DNA of 51,633 bases from Methanothrix sp. (GTDB taxonomy: Archaea > Halobacteriota > Methanosarcinia > Methanotrichales > Methanotrichaceae). Every line of letters starts with the position of its first letter. Positions within the stretch are counted from its first letter, which is position 1. This document shows, one piece after another, positions 14,979 to 23,940 of the stretch. The stretch is from positions 1 to 51,633 of the forward strand of contig JAPKXZ010000022.1 of NCBI GenBank assembly GCA_026394555.1. Direction: 5' to 3'. The notes beneath the pieces are model-generated. The model saw nothing but the letters and a program-made list of their open reading frames with translations, made no database searches and was not told the origin of the DNA. The translations under genes and the position numbers were made by a program.

Positions 14979-16580
14979 ATGAATAAGGCGCTTTGTGCAT
15001 GCCGGGACGGCGAGGCCCTTGGCCAGGAGCTGCGGCGCATAGTCGAGGCCATTTTAGCAGGCGTTATCAAGACGCAGGCAGATCTGGAGTCGCACAAGAA
15101 GGACGCCTCATCACGCCTCGCCCTCTCTTCCTTGCCAAGCAATGCCGATATACTCGGCTTCGCTTCTGCCCAGGAGCGGGCGGAGCTCAAGATGCTGGTG
15201 CGTAAGCCCACGCGAACCCTCTCCGGGGTGGCGGTCATCGCAGCCATGACCTCTCCCGCCCGCTGCCCGCACGGAATCTGCGTTCCCTGTCCGGGCGGCA
15301 TTCTTTGCTCCTCAGCGCAAAGCTACACCGGTCGCGAGCCTGCCGCGCTTCGGGCAGCGCAGCACGATTACGACCCCTACCGCCAAGTAAGGGCGCGGCT
15401 GGCTCAACTGGATGAGATTGGCCACCCCTTAGACAAGTCGGAGCTGATCATCATGGGCGGAACGATCACGGCGCGTCCTTTAGGCTATCAGCACTGGTTT
15501 GTCAAGCGCTGTCTACAGGCCATGAATGATTATCCCGCGGCAAAAGCGCCCTCCACGGAGTACCAGTCATTTGCCTACGTGGCCGCAGCCAATGAGACGG
15601 CATCGGTTAGAAACATCGGCACCACCTTCGAGACCCGGCCGGACTACTGCGGTCGCGCGGAGACAATGAACATGCTCCTTCTCGGAGCCACCAAGGTGGA
15701 GCTGGGCGTGCAGAGCACTCGTGATGATATCCTAGAGAATATGAAGCGTGGCCATACGGTCGAGGATACCGTCTCTGCCAATCGCGCTCTAAGAGAGGTG
15801 GGTCTGAAGGTGGGCTTTCACATGATGCCGGGACTGCCCGGCTCCTCGGCAAAGGTGGATCTGGAGGTCTTCCGTGAGCTTTTCTCGGATAGCCGCTTTC
15901 GCCCGGACTACCTCAAAATATATCCCACTTTAGTAGTGGAAGGAACCGAGCTTTACCGGCAGTACCTGCTCGGCGAGTACGTCCCTCTGGGCGACGCTGC
16001 TGCCGCAGAACTGGTATCTCAAATAAAGGAGATTCTGCCCGCCTACGTTCGGCTGCAGCGTGTGCAGCGAGACATTCCCGCCCAGCTCATCGTGGCGGGG
16101 GTCAAGAAATCCAATCTGCGTCAGCTTGCCCAGCAGCAGCTTTGGGCACGTAACAGCCATTGTCGCTGCATCCGCTGTCGGGAAGCGGGGCTGCGCCGCT
16201 TCTTGGGCGGGGAAGTGCGGCTTAGGCACGAGGTCTATGAGGCATGCGGGGGAGACGAGCACTTTTTGTCCTTTGAGGGGGAGGAGGAGACAATCGTCGG
16301 CTTCCTGCGCCTACGACTTTCTGCCCGCGCCCGGGTGAGGGAGCTGCATGTCTACGGGCCCATGCTTCCCATCGGCAGCAGAGCGGAAGGATGGCAGCAC
16401 CGTGGTTACGGGGAAAAATTGTTGCATGCGGCAGAGACACTGGCAGAAGAAGCGGGCTACGGCTCCCTGGAAATTACCAGCGGCATTGGGGCCAGAGGCT
16501 ACTATCGGCGGCTGGGATATGAGCTATGCGGGCCTTACATGGCCAAGCGATTAAAATCGAGGTCAACTACCACCCCATGA
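14979..16580 (+). CDS. elp3: Elp3-family tRNA U34 acetyltransferase (radical SAM + GNAT)
   Basis: A 533-residue archaeal Elp3, which alone performs the Elongator reaction, adding a carboxymethyl group to C5 of the wobble uridine using acetyl-CoA and SAM. Order: N-terminal helical tRNA-binding part; radical-SAM core with the cluster cysteines in CPHGICVPCPGG (about 95-106), IIMGGTITARPL, SVRNIGTTFETRPDYC, VELGVQST and HMMPGLPG; a zinc-binding CRCIRCREAG segment (about 390-400); and a GNAT domain with acetyl-CoA loop WQHRGYGEKLLHAAE and GYYRRLGYELCGPYM. All key motifs are intact. It is third in the phosphoesterase gene run and directly precedes a tnpB relic. Confidence 0.95.
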   Translation: MNKALCACRDGEALGQELRRIVEAILAGVIKTQADLESHKKDASSRLALSSLPSNADILGFASAQERAELKMLVRKPTRTLSGVAVIAAMTSPARCPHGICVPCPGGILCSSAQSYTGREPAALRAAQHDYDPYRQVRARLAQLDEIGHPLDKSELIIMGGTITARPLGYQHWFVKRCLQAMNDYPAAKAPSTEYQSFAYVAAANETASVRNIGTTFETRPDYCGRAETMNMLLLGATKVELGVQSTRDDILENMKRGHTVEDTVSANRALREVGLKVGFHMMPGLPGSSAKVDLEVFRELFSDSRFRPDYLKIYPTLVVEGTELYRQYLLGEYVPLGDAAAAELVSQIKEILPAYVRLQRVQRDIPAQLIVAGVKKSNLRQLAQQQLWARNSHCRCIRCREAGLRRFLGGEVRLRHEVYEACGGDEHFLSFEGEEETIVGFLRLRLSARARVRELHVYGPMLPIGSRAEGWQHRGYGEKLLHAAETLAEEAGYGSLEITSGIGARGYYRRLGYELCGPYMAKRLKSRSTTTP

Positions 16581-16811
16581 AGGAGGTGGCTTGCCGTTCC
16601 AGTTTTCGTTAGGAGGGTGGTCCCTCTTAAGACGGTTGGGTTCAGACCAACAACGGACGACAATAGGCCGGTTGACGCAGATTTGCAAGATACGTCGAGC
16701 CATTTCAGAAGGTCGAGGCTTGCGGCACACAAGAACGTAATCAGGAGATGGTTTTGTGAGCATAAATACTTCACGGGACCGCCCAATTCCCCCCCACCCT
16801 AAAGGATGGGG
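16581..16811 (+). pseudogene. IS200/IS605-type relic: tnpB C-terminal tail plus right-end hairpin
   Basis: Between elp3 and the S8e gene there is no intact gene. The plus-strand frame reading VPLKTVGFRP, then DNRPVDADL (16617-16660), resembles the tail that follows the zinc finger in archaeal TnpB proteins. It is followed by the hairpin CCCCACCCTAAAGGATGGGG (16792-16811), typical of IS200/IS605 right ends. An almost identical 20-mer (19 of 20) occurs at 34858-34877. I infer a decayed insertion whose catalytic part is lost; only a homology search could confirm it. The remaining bases to 16911 hold the S8e promoter. Confidence 0.45.
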
Positions 16812-16863
16812 ACTCCCTGGGCAACGAGTTGAAAAAGGAAAGGGGATCTAAGCACCACAACCA

Positions 16864-16870
16864 TTAAATA
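16864..16870 (+). promoter_or_regulatory. TATA box for the S8e gene
   Basis: TTAAATA lies 42 bases before the S8e ATG, with GAGG (16899-16902) as ribosome site. The promoter lies just right of the IS relic. Confidence 0.45.
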
Positions 16871-16911
16871 GCGTGCACCAAAGAGGATTTGCGGTTCTGA
16901 GGAATTATAAT

Positions 16912-17295
16912 ATGCGTTGGCAAGGCAAATTTGGAAGGAAGCCCACCGGGGGAAAATTGATTCTCGCCAGGGGCAAGAGAAAGTGTGAGATAGGCAGAGA
17001 GCAGAGCGACACCACCATTGCCGCGGTCAGAGTTAAGAAGATCGAGACAAAAGGCGGAAATATAAAACTACGCATGCTGCGGGGCGATATGGCCACGATA
17101 GCCGATTCCGTGACCGGCAAGTCCAAGATGGTCAAGATTGAGACCGTAAAGGAAAACAAGGCCAATCTGCACTACATGAGAAGGAACATTCTCACCAAGG
17201 GTGCGATCATCAAGACGGAAATGGGAGATGCCAGGATAACCAACCGGCCCGGCCAGGATGGCGTCATCAATGCCATACTGCTGCCCGCGGTGTAA
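16912..17295 (+). CDS. rps8e: 30S ribosomal protein S8e
   Basis: A 127-residue archaeal/eukaryotic S8e, which binds small-subunit rRNA. The N-terminal RWQGKFGRKPTGGK and basic ARGKRKCEIGRE are diagnostic. The central beta-barrel contains VRVKKIETKGGNIKLRMLRG and the end reads TNRPGQDGVINAILLPAV. The ATG at 16912 gives the usual archaeal length; a longer frame from 16873 includes promoter sequence. It probably heads an operon with the DUF1922 gene (20-base gap) and the COG2520 methyltransferase (8-base gap). Confidence 0.95.
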   Translation: MRWQGKFGRKPTGGKLILARGKRKCEIGREQSDTTIAAVRVKKIETKGGNIKLRMLRGDMATIADSVTGKSKMVKIETVKENKANLHYMRRNILTKGAIIKTEMGDARITNRPGQDGVINAILLPAV

Positions 17296-17315
17296 AATCC
17301 CCTTCCACTTTTAAA

Positions 17316-17525
17316 ATGTTCGTCGTCTTCCGGTGTAGTTGTGGTCGCCACCTCTACTCCTTGAAGGACGCCAAGTCTAGGACCTGCCCCTGTGGAAAGA
17401 GAACTATTCTTAGCAAGGCGAGGGTTTTAGCCCAGGCGGAGGACGCTTATGCTGCCGGCGATATCGTGAGAAAGTTGCAGCTTGAGGGGCACGGCATGAC
17501 CGGATTTAAATCGGCCGGACCATAG
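17316..17525 (+). CDS. DUF1922 zinc-ribbon protein
   Basis: A 69-residue protein matching the DUF1922 family of methanogens. Two knuckles, FRCSCGRHLY (near 6-15) and TCPCGKRTIL (near 23-32), form a four-cysteine CxC...CxC rubredoxin-like zinc site. A helical tail follows (LAQAEDAYAAGDIVRKLQ). Function is unknown. Family members commonly accompany translation genes, and here it lies between S8e and a tRNA methyltransferase, which suggests an RNA-binding or translation role (inference). No obvious Shine-Dalgarno is seen; the start follows from length and family N-terminus. Confidence 0.85.
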   Translation: MFVVFRCSCGRHLYSLKDAKSRTCPCGKRTILSKARVLAQAEDAYAAGDIVRKLQLEGHGMTGFKSAGP

Positions 17526-17533
17526 CCAAATCT

Positions 17534-18334
17534 ATGCGCCTCAAAGAGAAGCTGCAGGGAGTAGTGCCAGAGGAGTGCCAGAGCTTACTCTCGAATCGCT
17601 TTCATGTCATTGGGAATATTGCCATACTCACTCTTCCCCCGGAGCTGGCAGGATACAAGACAAAGATTGCAGAGACAGTGCTCTCTTCCGGCAAGAGCAT
17701 TCATACCGTGCTCAATAAAACCACCAAGCTGCAAGGTGAGAGAAGGGTGGCAAGCTTTGAACTTTTAGCCGGTGTCGGCAATACCGTCACCACGCATAAG
17801 GAATTCGGCTTTCTCTACCGTCTGGATGTAGCAAATGTCTTCTTTAACAGCCATCTTTGCTACGAGAGAATGAGGGTGGCAGCAGCAGTCCTGGCCGGGG
17901 AGGATGTGCTGCTTCCTTTCGCTGGTGTGGGACCGTTTGCCGTTCCCCTGGCAGCCCGGGGCGCCGTTGTCCTGGCCCTGGAGAAGAGTCGGGAAGCGTG
18001 CCTTTACCTGTCTGAGAACGCCCGGCTGAATCGAGTGGAAAAGATGATCGCGATAATAAACGCGGATGCCTTTCACATGGCCAAGCTGCTTCGAAAGGAT
18101 TTTCACAGGGCTGTCATTCCTGCGCCCTACGGAGCAGACGGGATTTTAGAAACGGTATTGCCTCTGGTGAAATCCCAGGGAATTTTACACTTTTATACCT
18201 TCAAGAAGCTTCATCAGATCGAGCCGCTCAAGAAGAGCTACCAAGATCTGGGTCTGGAGGTTATGCAAGCTCGCCGCTGCGGCAATATTGCCCCCGGCGT
18301 CTGTCGTTGGGTCTTCGATCTGGCGAAATCCTGA
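17534..18334 (+). CDS. COG2520 SAM-dependent tRNA methyltransferase/aminocarboxypropyltransferase (Trm5/Taw2 type)
   Basis: A 266-residue Rossmann-fold enzyme of the Trm5/Taw2 family acting on G37 of tRNA. The SAM loop is LLPFAGVGPFAVPLA (about 126-140), followed by VLALEKSREACLYL, and the end GNIAPGVCRWVFDL is typical of the group. Preceding FLYRLDVANVFFNSHLCYERMR matches the family's FFNPRL...ER element. The catalytic-loop equivalent reads IPAPYG rather than the NLP of standard Trm5, and the protein lacks the extra N-terminal D1 domain of Trm5b. It could therefore make m1G37 or do the Taw2 aminocarboxypropyl step after Taw1. It is the third gene of the S8e cluster. Confidence 0.8.
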   Translation: MRLKEKLQGVVPEECQSLLSNRFHVIGNIAILTLPPELAGYKTKIAETVLSSGKSIHTVLNKTTKLQGERRVASFELLAGVGNTVTTHKEFGFLYRLDVANVFFNSHLCYERMRVAAAVLAGEDVLLPFAGVGPFAVPLAARGAVVLALEKSREACLYLSENARLNRVEKMIAIINADAFHMAKLLRKDFHRAVIPAPYGADGILETVLPLVKSQGILHFYTFKKLHQIEPLKKSYQDLGLEVMQARRCGNIAPGVCRWVFDLAKS

Positions 18335-18523
18335 ACATGGAAATCCTTAAATACGGCGATTGACGTATAGTTGCATTGGCAAAGGTCGAAGACTCATTTC
18401 TTTCCCTCCGATGACTTTTGCCTCCCTCCTAATTACACTATTTTGTGACTTGCGTCTCCTCTCTTGGAAATGCTGCCATCCTATGCAGCGACTTTCATCT
18501 CAGACTTCGCTCATAATATCTCC

Positions 18524-19741
18524 TCATAACAGCGACGATATCGCTGCCAGGGCATAGGCCGCCAGGCCCAGCAGGCTGAGGGGCAGGGTGTATCCCATAA
18601 CAGTTTCCTTCATGCTCGCCCCTGTGGAGCTTTTGATGAGCCAGAAGTAGGGATCGGTGACATAGGAGAACATGAAAGCTCCGGAGGCAATGAGCAGGGC
18701 TAAAGTTACTCCCGGGAGCGGATAGCCGGCCAGGATCTGCGCAGCAACTGTAGCCGTCACCACCCTGGACCCCTGGGCGAGTTGCAGGGCAGCAGATACC
18801 AGGAAGGGCAGGAGCAAAGCTGGCAGGAAATGACCCAGGCGAAAGATCTCCTGACCAAGATCGCTTTGCGCCACCACATAGCCGAAAGCGCCCGCACCGC
18901 ATAGGTCCAGCAATATCACCCCGGATCTTCGCCCGGCCACATGAATCAGATCATGCATCTTCTGTCTCTCCAGTGCCAGACAGAGCATGGCTCCCAGGAG
19001 CAGGGCAATGCCCGGATCTGCCAAAATACGCATCTTCTCAGGCAGGCTATTGCCCAGCAGTATCAAGGCTATTGGTACCAGCAGAGGGGCCCAGGCACGT
19101 GACCTGCTCATTTTAGGGAGGGCTCTGATCTCTCTTGATTCCGCGTTATCAATATCTGGGAAAAAATGTTTCATAAGGATGTAGGCCAGGACGAACAGAA
19201 CCAATGAAATGGGAATGCCGCGCATGAGCAGATCGTAGGGTGCCGCCTGTAGGCCTGTGGAGAGGGTGATCATGACCGGAGAGGGATAGATGAGGTTGAA
19301 AGAGATTATGGAGCAGGCTGCCGTCATGAAAAGGGCCCTTTTGCCGTTCGGGCTGTCTTTTCCGGCCAGGCCGCTTACCACGGGCTGCAAAATCATGTAG
19401 GCGGTGATGCTGCACATCACAGGCAGCGAGATGAGGTAGCCGGCAGCTCCGCCGATAGCCAGGCTCTTGCCGGCCAGTCTCCTCAGGTCGGCAACGATTC
19501 GCTCCAGGCTCTGTGTGCTGCGCAGATACTCCGCCAGCAGGGCACCGCTGAATACTACTATGGCCAGGGAGGAAAAGATCCTGGATAGTCCCGTGGAGAT
19601 ATATCCCTGCAACTCTCCGTTCATGCCCACCAGGAGGCCAAAGACGATAGAGGAGATGATTAAACTTAAGAACGGACCAATCCTCGGTATGATCAAACTG
19701 ACGAAAATTATGGCGGCCAGAAAAGCAAGGAACGGGTCCAT
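18524..19741 (-). CDS. GntP-family permease
   Basis: A 405-residue integral membrane protein with about 11-12 hydrophobic segments. Late motif ALQLAQGSRVVTATVAAQI corresponds to the ALR.A.GSATVA signature of the gluconate/GntP symporter family, and SYVTDPYFWLIKSSTGASMKET matches the following family block. GntP proteins import sugar acids or hydroxy acids with protons. The substrate in a methanogen is unknown and no sugar-acid catabolic genes are adjacent. It lies between a convergent methyltransferase gene and a divergent surface-protein gene, each with its own promoter region. Base composition is like its neighbours. Confidence 0.8.
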   Translation of the reverse strand: MDPFLAFLAAIIFVSLIIPRIGPFLSLIISSIVFGLLVGMNGELQGYISTGLSRIFSSLAIVVFSGALLAEYLRSTQSLERIVADLRRLAGKSLAIGGAAGYLISLPVMCSITAYMILQPVVSGLAGKDSPNGKRALFMTAACSIISFNLIYPSPVMITLSTGLQAAPYDLLMRGIPISLVLFVLAYILMKHFFPDIDNAESREIRALPKMSRSRAWAPLLVPIALILLGNSLPEKMRILADPGIALLLGAMLCLALERQKMHDLIHVAGRRSGVILLDLCGAGAFGYVVAQSDLGQEIFRLGHFLPALLLPFLVSAALQLAQGSRVVTATVAAQILAGYPLPGVTLALLIASGAFMFSYVTDPYFWLIKSSTGASMKETVMGYTLPLSLLGLAAYALAAISSLL

Positions 19742-19938
19742 ACTGTCAAGTATATCTTCTTAGCTATAAAACCATGATTATGCTTGCCTTGGCTTTTTCC
19801 CCTAAACATCCGAAACGCATTTATAGATAGAAATATAAAAAAAGGCAGAGAAGGGATTTAGTCTTATTTAAATCCGCCCAGATCGTGAAATAGCGATCCT
19901 TGGCAAGGGATAGTTGGGCAGGGGAAGGGAGTAGTGGC

Positions 19939-22900
19939 ATGAGTAGAGGTAGCTTTAGGGGTAGACTACCTCGGGGGAGGCTTGACTTTAAGGTAAGTCC
20001 GGCACTCCTGGGCGTAGCCATGTTCTTAGTTATTCTAGTTCCATCTCTATTCTACATATTCCCCAATGTCCTCGACTCTTCGCAATCATATAATGCATTG
20101 CAAAATGTCGCCTCCAATGGGGCATCTCTTTTAGCCACCGTCCGACAGTCGCCCGAAATGTCTCAGGTCTACCTGGAGAACACCGGCTCCTTAAAGCTGC
20201 ATCAGGTGCAGATTGTGGGCGGGGGAAGGTCCTTAGGCATACTATCTGAGCTGGTTTGCGGCGAGAAGAAGGTGCTGGCCGTCAGCGGCTACCCGGAGGA
20301 ACTGCGGGTGTCTGCGCTCGATCCTTCCCAGGGAATGGTTCAGGCTCGCGTCCAGTATATCTCGCCAGTCGCAAGCAAGGATATCACAAGCCCCGTTTCC
20401 AGTGAAGAGGTACTGAGCACCAAATCGGCACCAATCATTGCACCCACCTTTTCCGGGTCGGCAGGTACCGACGCCACGGCACCTTCATCCATTGATCAGC
20501 CCAGAAGAGAGACGCCAGAAACATCTGCACTCCTGCTGACCATAACTGCCAATAAGTCGGAAGGCATGGCAGGCGAGGTCGTGGGCTACAGATGCCTGGC
20601 GAAAAACCAGGGGGCTTTGGAACTGTCCGACATCCAGATCTCTTGTGCCGGAAAGATGGCCTCCACAAAGTATCTGCCTGCCGGCCAGGAGCTTTTCCTG
20701 GATGGAGCCATGCCGATTGAGAATAATACCAGACTATCGGCCAGCGTGCGGGCGTTGGATGGCAAGGGCGGGATCTACACCAACAATACCTCTCTTGACA
20801 TCTGGAAAATCTCTCCTTTCCTTAGGCTTATGGTTACTGCCCCCCCGCGACTGCACCACGGCGAGAAGGTTTCCCTGCAAATTCGCATTGAAAATAAGGG
20901 GACGGAAAACCTCACCGATATTCTTGTCAGGGATAGTTGGGGGGAGATCGGACGGATAGCGGAACTTCCTGCGGGCGATTTTCAGGTGCTGCAAAAGGAC
21001 GTGACGGTCTTTCAGAGCCAGAAGGACGCGTTTTACGTTATCGCCCATGATCAGGCAGGAGCAGAGGTCTATGCCAGTGAGAAGTTCGGCCTTCGGGTAC
21101 TAAACTCCTCGATCTTGATACAGGGCGACCCTTCTGAGGTCAGGATTTCTCCAGGAGAGCCCGCCGAGGTGACCTGGATCTTGAGCAACAGCGGCGAGGA
21201 ATTGCTGCAAAATATTACCTTAGAGGGAGACGGTAAGAGGCGCATTCTCAAGGAACTGGCCCCCGGCCAATCGATAAAGATGGCGGCCATTTACACCAAG
21301 AACTCTACCACCTGGATAAACGTTACTGCGAAGGGATTTGATGGCAACGGTTTTGAGACAGTCAGCACAGCGGGCGTGCTTTTAAGGTCCGTCTTGCCCG
21401 GCATAACTTTGAAGCTCATGCCCACCGAGATCGAGGTAAGCCCGGGTGAAGCGGCAGAGATCAGTGTCCTGATCACCAATTCCGGAGACGATCGCCTGGA
21501 AGATGTTGTCTTAATTTTAAACGGCTCCACGCTGTCATCCCTGGGCAGCATGCAGCCGGGTGAGTTCAGAGTGATAAATTCCAAAACCGCGATCTTCGAT
21601 AATTGCACAATTCAATTTGAGGCCAGGGGAAAAGACTCGCGCGGCCTGACATTGTCAGATGAATCTGCGGTCAAGGTGTCGGCGGTTGTTGCCGCACTCA
21701 AGATATTCGTCAGCGCTTCGCCGCCGGCCATTGTACCGGGAGAAAAGAGCCTTCTCACCTGCACCGTGGCCAACACCGGCATTGTCCCTCTTTACAGCAT
21801 ATTCGTAATCAGTAAACGGCTGGGGGCCCTCGGCAATATCGAATATCTTTCCCCCAAGCACCAGATGACGGTCACTATGGAAAAGATGGTGAGCGAAGCT
21901 ATCGATGATACCATAATTGCAGAAGGCTTCACTCAAGACAAGAAGCCCGTAAGCGGCACTTTTAGCCTGAGCCTGAAGCTTCTTCGTTCTCCCGGCCTGA
22001 TCCCACCGGACGTGGCAGAGAGTCGCGCATCCAGTCCTTTGCAGCCGTCCGGCGTGAAGACGGCATCGGCCAACATCAGCTTCGGCAATTTCAGCCTGCC
22101 CTTCAATCTGCCTGCCCAGGAGGAGACGTCCTCCGAAGTATCGAGAACGATGGCCAACGATGTGGATCGCACGACAACAAAGCAAAACAATGTAGTATTG
22201 GACAAAATTGCTAACCTGCTGCGCTATGTGGAAAGGCTTCTGGGATTGAATGAATCCCAATCGCATGCCGCCCCGGAGCTCTCTCCTGCGGGAAAAGATA
22301 GCCTGCCCGGATCTAAAAATTACGAGCTATCCATTGCGGGGGTGAAGGGCTCAGAGCACGGAGCTATAACCATTCTGGATGTCAATGCCTTGCCGTCCCA
22401 ACCCGCCGCCAATGAGCCGGTCAAGGTGACTGTACACCTGCAAAGCCCGGAGGGAATAAAGTCTGCGCTGGTGAAATACGGCCTGTCTGAGATGCCCCTC
22501 ACCAGGCAGGATATGCAAAGCGTGGATCAGGTCTATGACTGTGCCCTTCGTCTGGAATCGGGCAGCCAGGAAGACGGATACTGGAGCGGCACCATTCCCG
22601 GGCGAGGGCCGGGCACCTACATGCCTCTTTCCGTCTTTGTAACGGGTGGATCGAGCACTGCTGAAGGCGGACCTTATTTGATCCACTGGAGCACAGTCAA
22701 CTCCGTCCAGGAACGGACAATTGTCGCTCCTTCCGGAAGAAACGGCATGCTCTTCATTGAGTCCTCATCCGTAAAAGGCAGAGGCGAGGTCACCATCAAG
22801 GATACCATCCAGGGATCGACCATGCAGTTCAATGAGAAGATAATGGGCAACGGCTCCATCAGCCTGGAGACGCTGCGCACCATTGATCGCAGTGGATCGG

Positions 22901-23238
22901 TAGACAATTTCACCGAGAAGAAGGATCTGGTTTTTACCGGCGGCAATCTCAAAGGCCATAAGACTTTGGCTTCTCCTAACTTCCAGGGGGGCTTGGGAGC
23001 CTCGGTCACGGAGAGGTTCAACTTGAGCCACGTAGACAAGAGCGAGACCTCCAGCGTTCGCAGCAACAATTTTGCTAACAATACTTTGTCCTTCAAGACG
23101 GACCAGGCCTTCGATGGAACCTGGAACATCCAGACCAAGTATGCCAAGTTCTACAAGAAGATCAAGGCCGATCAGAAGTACACCGGCTCCTTCCAGACCC
23201 AGAAGGATATCGAGTTCTCGGATGCGGGACAGAAATGA
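19939..23238 (+). CDS. Large cell-surface protein with about five CARDB-like beta-sandwich repeats
   Basis: A 1099-residue surface protein with a basic N-terminus and a signal anchor (about 22-47). From about residue 190, five related segments of about 95-100 residues appear. Each has a PGE/GE strand, a (S/A)N(S/T/K)G turn and a later L.PG element (for example ISPGEPAEVTWILSNSGEE, VSPGEAAEISVLITNSGDD, IVPGEKSLLTCTVANTGI), the CARDB/NEW3 adhesion-type fold. A helical stretch near 745-765 follows, then an Ig-like domain and a Thr/Ser/Asn-rich C-terminal beta region. Many N-x-S/T sequons suggest glycosylation. The ATG at 19939 with GGGAG is preferred to an upstream TTG. Probably a sheath or surface-layer component (inference). 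Confidence 0.75.
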   Translation: MSRGSFRGRLPRGRLDFKVSPALLGVAMFLVILVPSLFYIFPNVLDSSQSYNALQNVASNGASLLATVRQSPEMSQVYLENTGSLKLHQVQIVGGGRSLGILSELVCGEKKVLAVSGYPEELRVSALDPSQGMVQARVQYISPVASKDITSPVSSEEVLSTKSAPIIAPTFSGSAGTDATAPSSIDQPRRETPETSALLLTITANKSEGMAGEVVGYRCLAKNQGALELSDIQISCAGKMASTKYLPAGQELFLDGAMPIENNTRLSASVRALDGKGGIYTNNTSLDIWKISPFLRLMVTAPPRLHHGEKVSLQIRIENKGTENLTDILVRDSWGEIGRIAELPAGDFQVLQKDVTVFQSQKDAFYVIAHDQAGAEVYASEKFGLRVLNSSILIQGDPSEVRISPGEPAEVTWILSNSGEELLQNITLEGDGKRRILKELAPGQSIKMAAIYTKNSTTWINVTAKGFDGNGFETVSTAGVLLRSVLPGITLKLMPTEIEVSPGEAAEISVLITNSGDDRLEDVVLILNGSTLSSLGSMQPGEFRVINSKTAIFDNCTIQFEARGKDSRGLTLSDESAVKVSAVVAALKIFVSASPPAIVPGEKSLLTCTVANTGIVPLYSIFVISKRLGALGNIEYLSPKHQMTVTMEKMVSEAIDDTIIAEGFTQDKKPVSGTFSLSLKLLRSPGLIPPDVAESRASSPLQPSGVKTASANISFGNFSLPFNLPAQEETSSEVSRTMANDVDRTTTKQNNVVLDKIANLLRYVERLLGLNESQSHAAPELSPAGKDSLPGSKNYELSIAGVKGSEHGAITILDVNALPSQPAANEPVKVTVHLQSPEGIKSALVKYGLSEMPLTRQDMQSVDQVYDCALRLESGSQEDGYWSGTIPGRGPGTYMPLSVFVTGGSSTAEGGPYLIHWSTVNSVQERTIVAPSGRNGMLFIESSSVKGRGEVTIKDTIQGSTMQFNEKIMGNGSISLETLRTIDRSGSVDNFTEKKDLVFTGGNLKGHKTLASPNFQGGLGASVTERFNLSHVDKSETSSVRSNNFANNTLSFKTDQAFDGTWNIQTKYAKFYKKIKADQKYTGSFQTQKDIEFSDAGQK

Positions 23239-23344
23239 TGAAAGCCTCTTTTGGGCGATCTTCCACATTAGGAGAAGAAGGTCAGTGGCTTAAGAAGTGA
23301 CCTTTGAGTGGGCGTAAAATGGCGATGCTCTGATATGCCGCTTT

Positions 23345-23929
23345 TCAGATTATGCCCTTAACTCGCAGCGCAGATTTGATCTCGGCCAGCTCGCTCTCGA
23401 TGTACTCAAACCTCTGGTCCATGTGACCCGTCAGGTCCCGCCTCAATCCCTTAATCTCGTCGATGGTATCATCCTGCTTGTCAAGCATCTTGTCCATCCT
23501 GCAATTTAGGCCGTCCATCTTGACGTTAAAGCTGTCCATCTTTGAGTTCAAGCCATCAAAGCCGGGTTCAGTGATTGCAATGAGTTTGTTGATGCCTAAC
23601 ATCATGTATTTTAGGATTTCAATTCCGTCATCCAATCTCTCTCCGATCTCATCCGGGCCGGTGATTTTCCTGAAGACTGAAAACTCTCCGGATGCATGGG
23701 TGTAGCTGGCATCGACATTTTCCACGTTGATCAAGGCATTTTCGATCTTTATGGCGGACTCGAACTTCTCTACAGTCTCTTTTTCGCCTTCTGCGATCAC
23801 CAATACTCGACCGTCAGGACGGTTCTGGACAAGTCCCACCAGACCAAAGCTATGGGCCATAGAAATTATTTTAGCCCGGTAACCCACCCACCGAACTCTG
23901 CCCGAAACATAGGCTGTCAATCGCATCAT
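23345..23929 (-). CDS. Acylphosphatase domain fused to a C-terminal coiled coil
   Basis: A 194-residue protein. Residues 1-90 are an acylphosphatase: AYVSGRVRWVGYRAKI holds the catalytic Arg in the GRV(Q)GVGYR-type phosphate loop, and LVGLVQNRPDGRVLVIAEG holds the catalytic Asn. Acylphosphatases hydrolyse acyl phosphates such as acetyl or carbamoyl phosphate. Residues about 110-190 form a long heptad-rich coiled coil with repeats of MDS(F)NVKMDGLNCRMDKM type, suggesting oligomerisation or tethering. Isolated acylphosphatases are usually about 90 residues, so the fusion is unusual. The ATG at 23929 is preceded by the intergenic repeat at 23941-24108. Confidence 0.8.
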   Translation of the reverse strand: MMRLTAYVSGRVRWVGYRAKIISMAHSFGLVGLVQNRPDGRVLVIAEGEKETVEKFESAIKIENALINVENVDASYTHASGEFSVFRKITGPDEIGERLDDGIEILKYMMLGINKLIAITEPGFDGLNSKMDSFNVKMDGLNCRMDKMLDKQDDTIDEIKGLRRDLTGHMDQRFEYIESELAEIKSALRVKGII

Positions 23930-23940
23930 AATTGTTTTGG

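Noticed and set aside
18360-18557. 65-codon plus-strand frame after the COG2520 gene
   Set aside because: Overlaps the convergent GntP gene end, has no ribosome site and no protein-like pattern.
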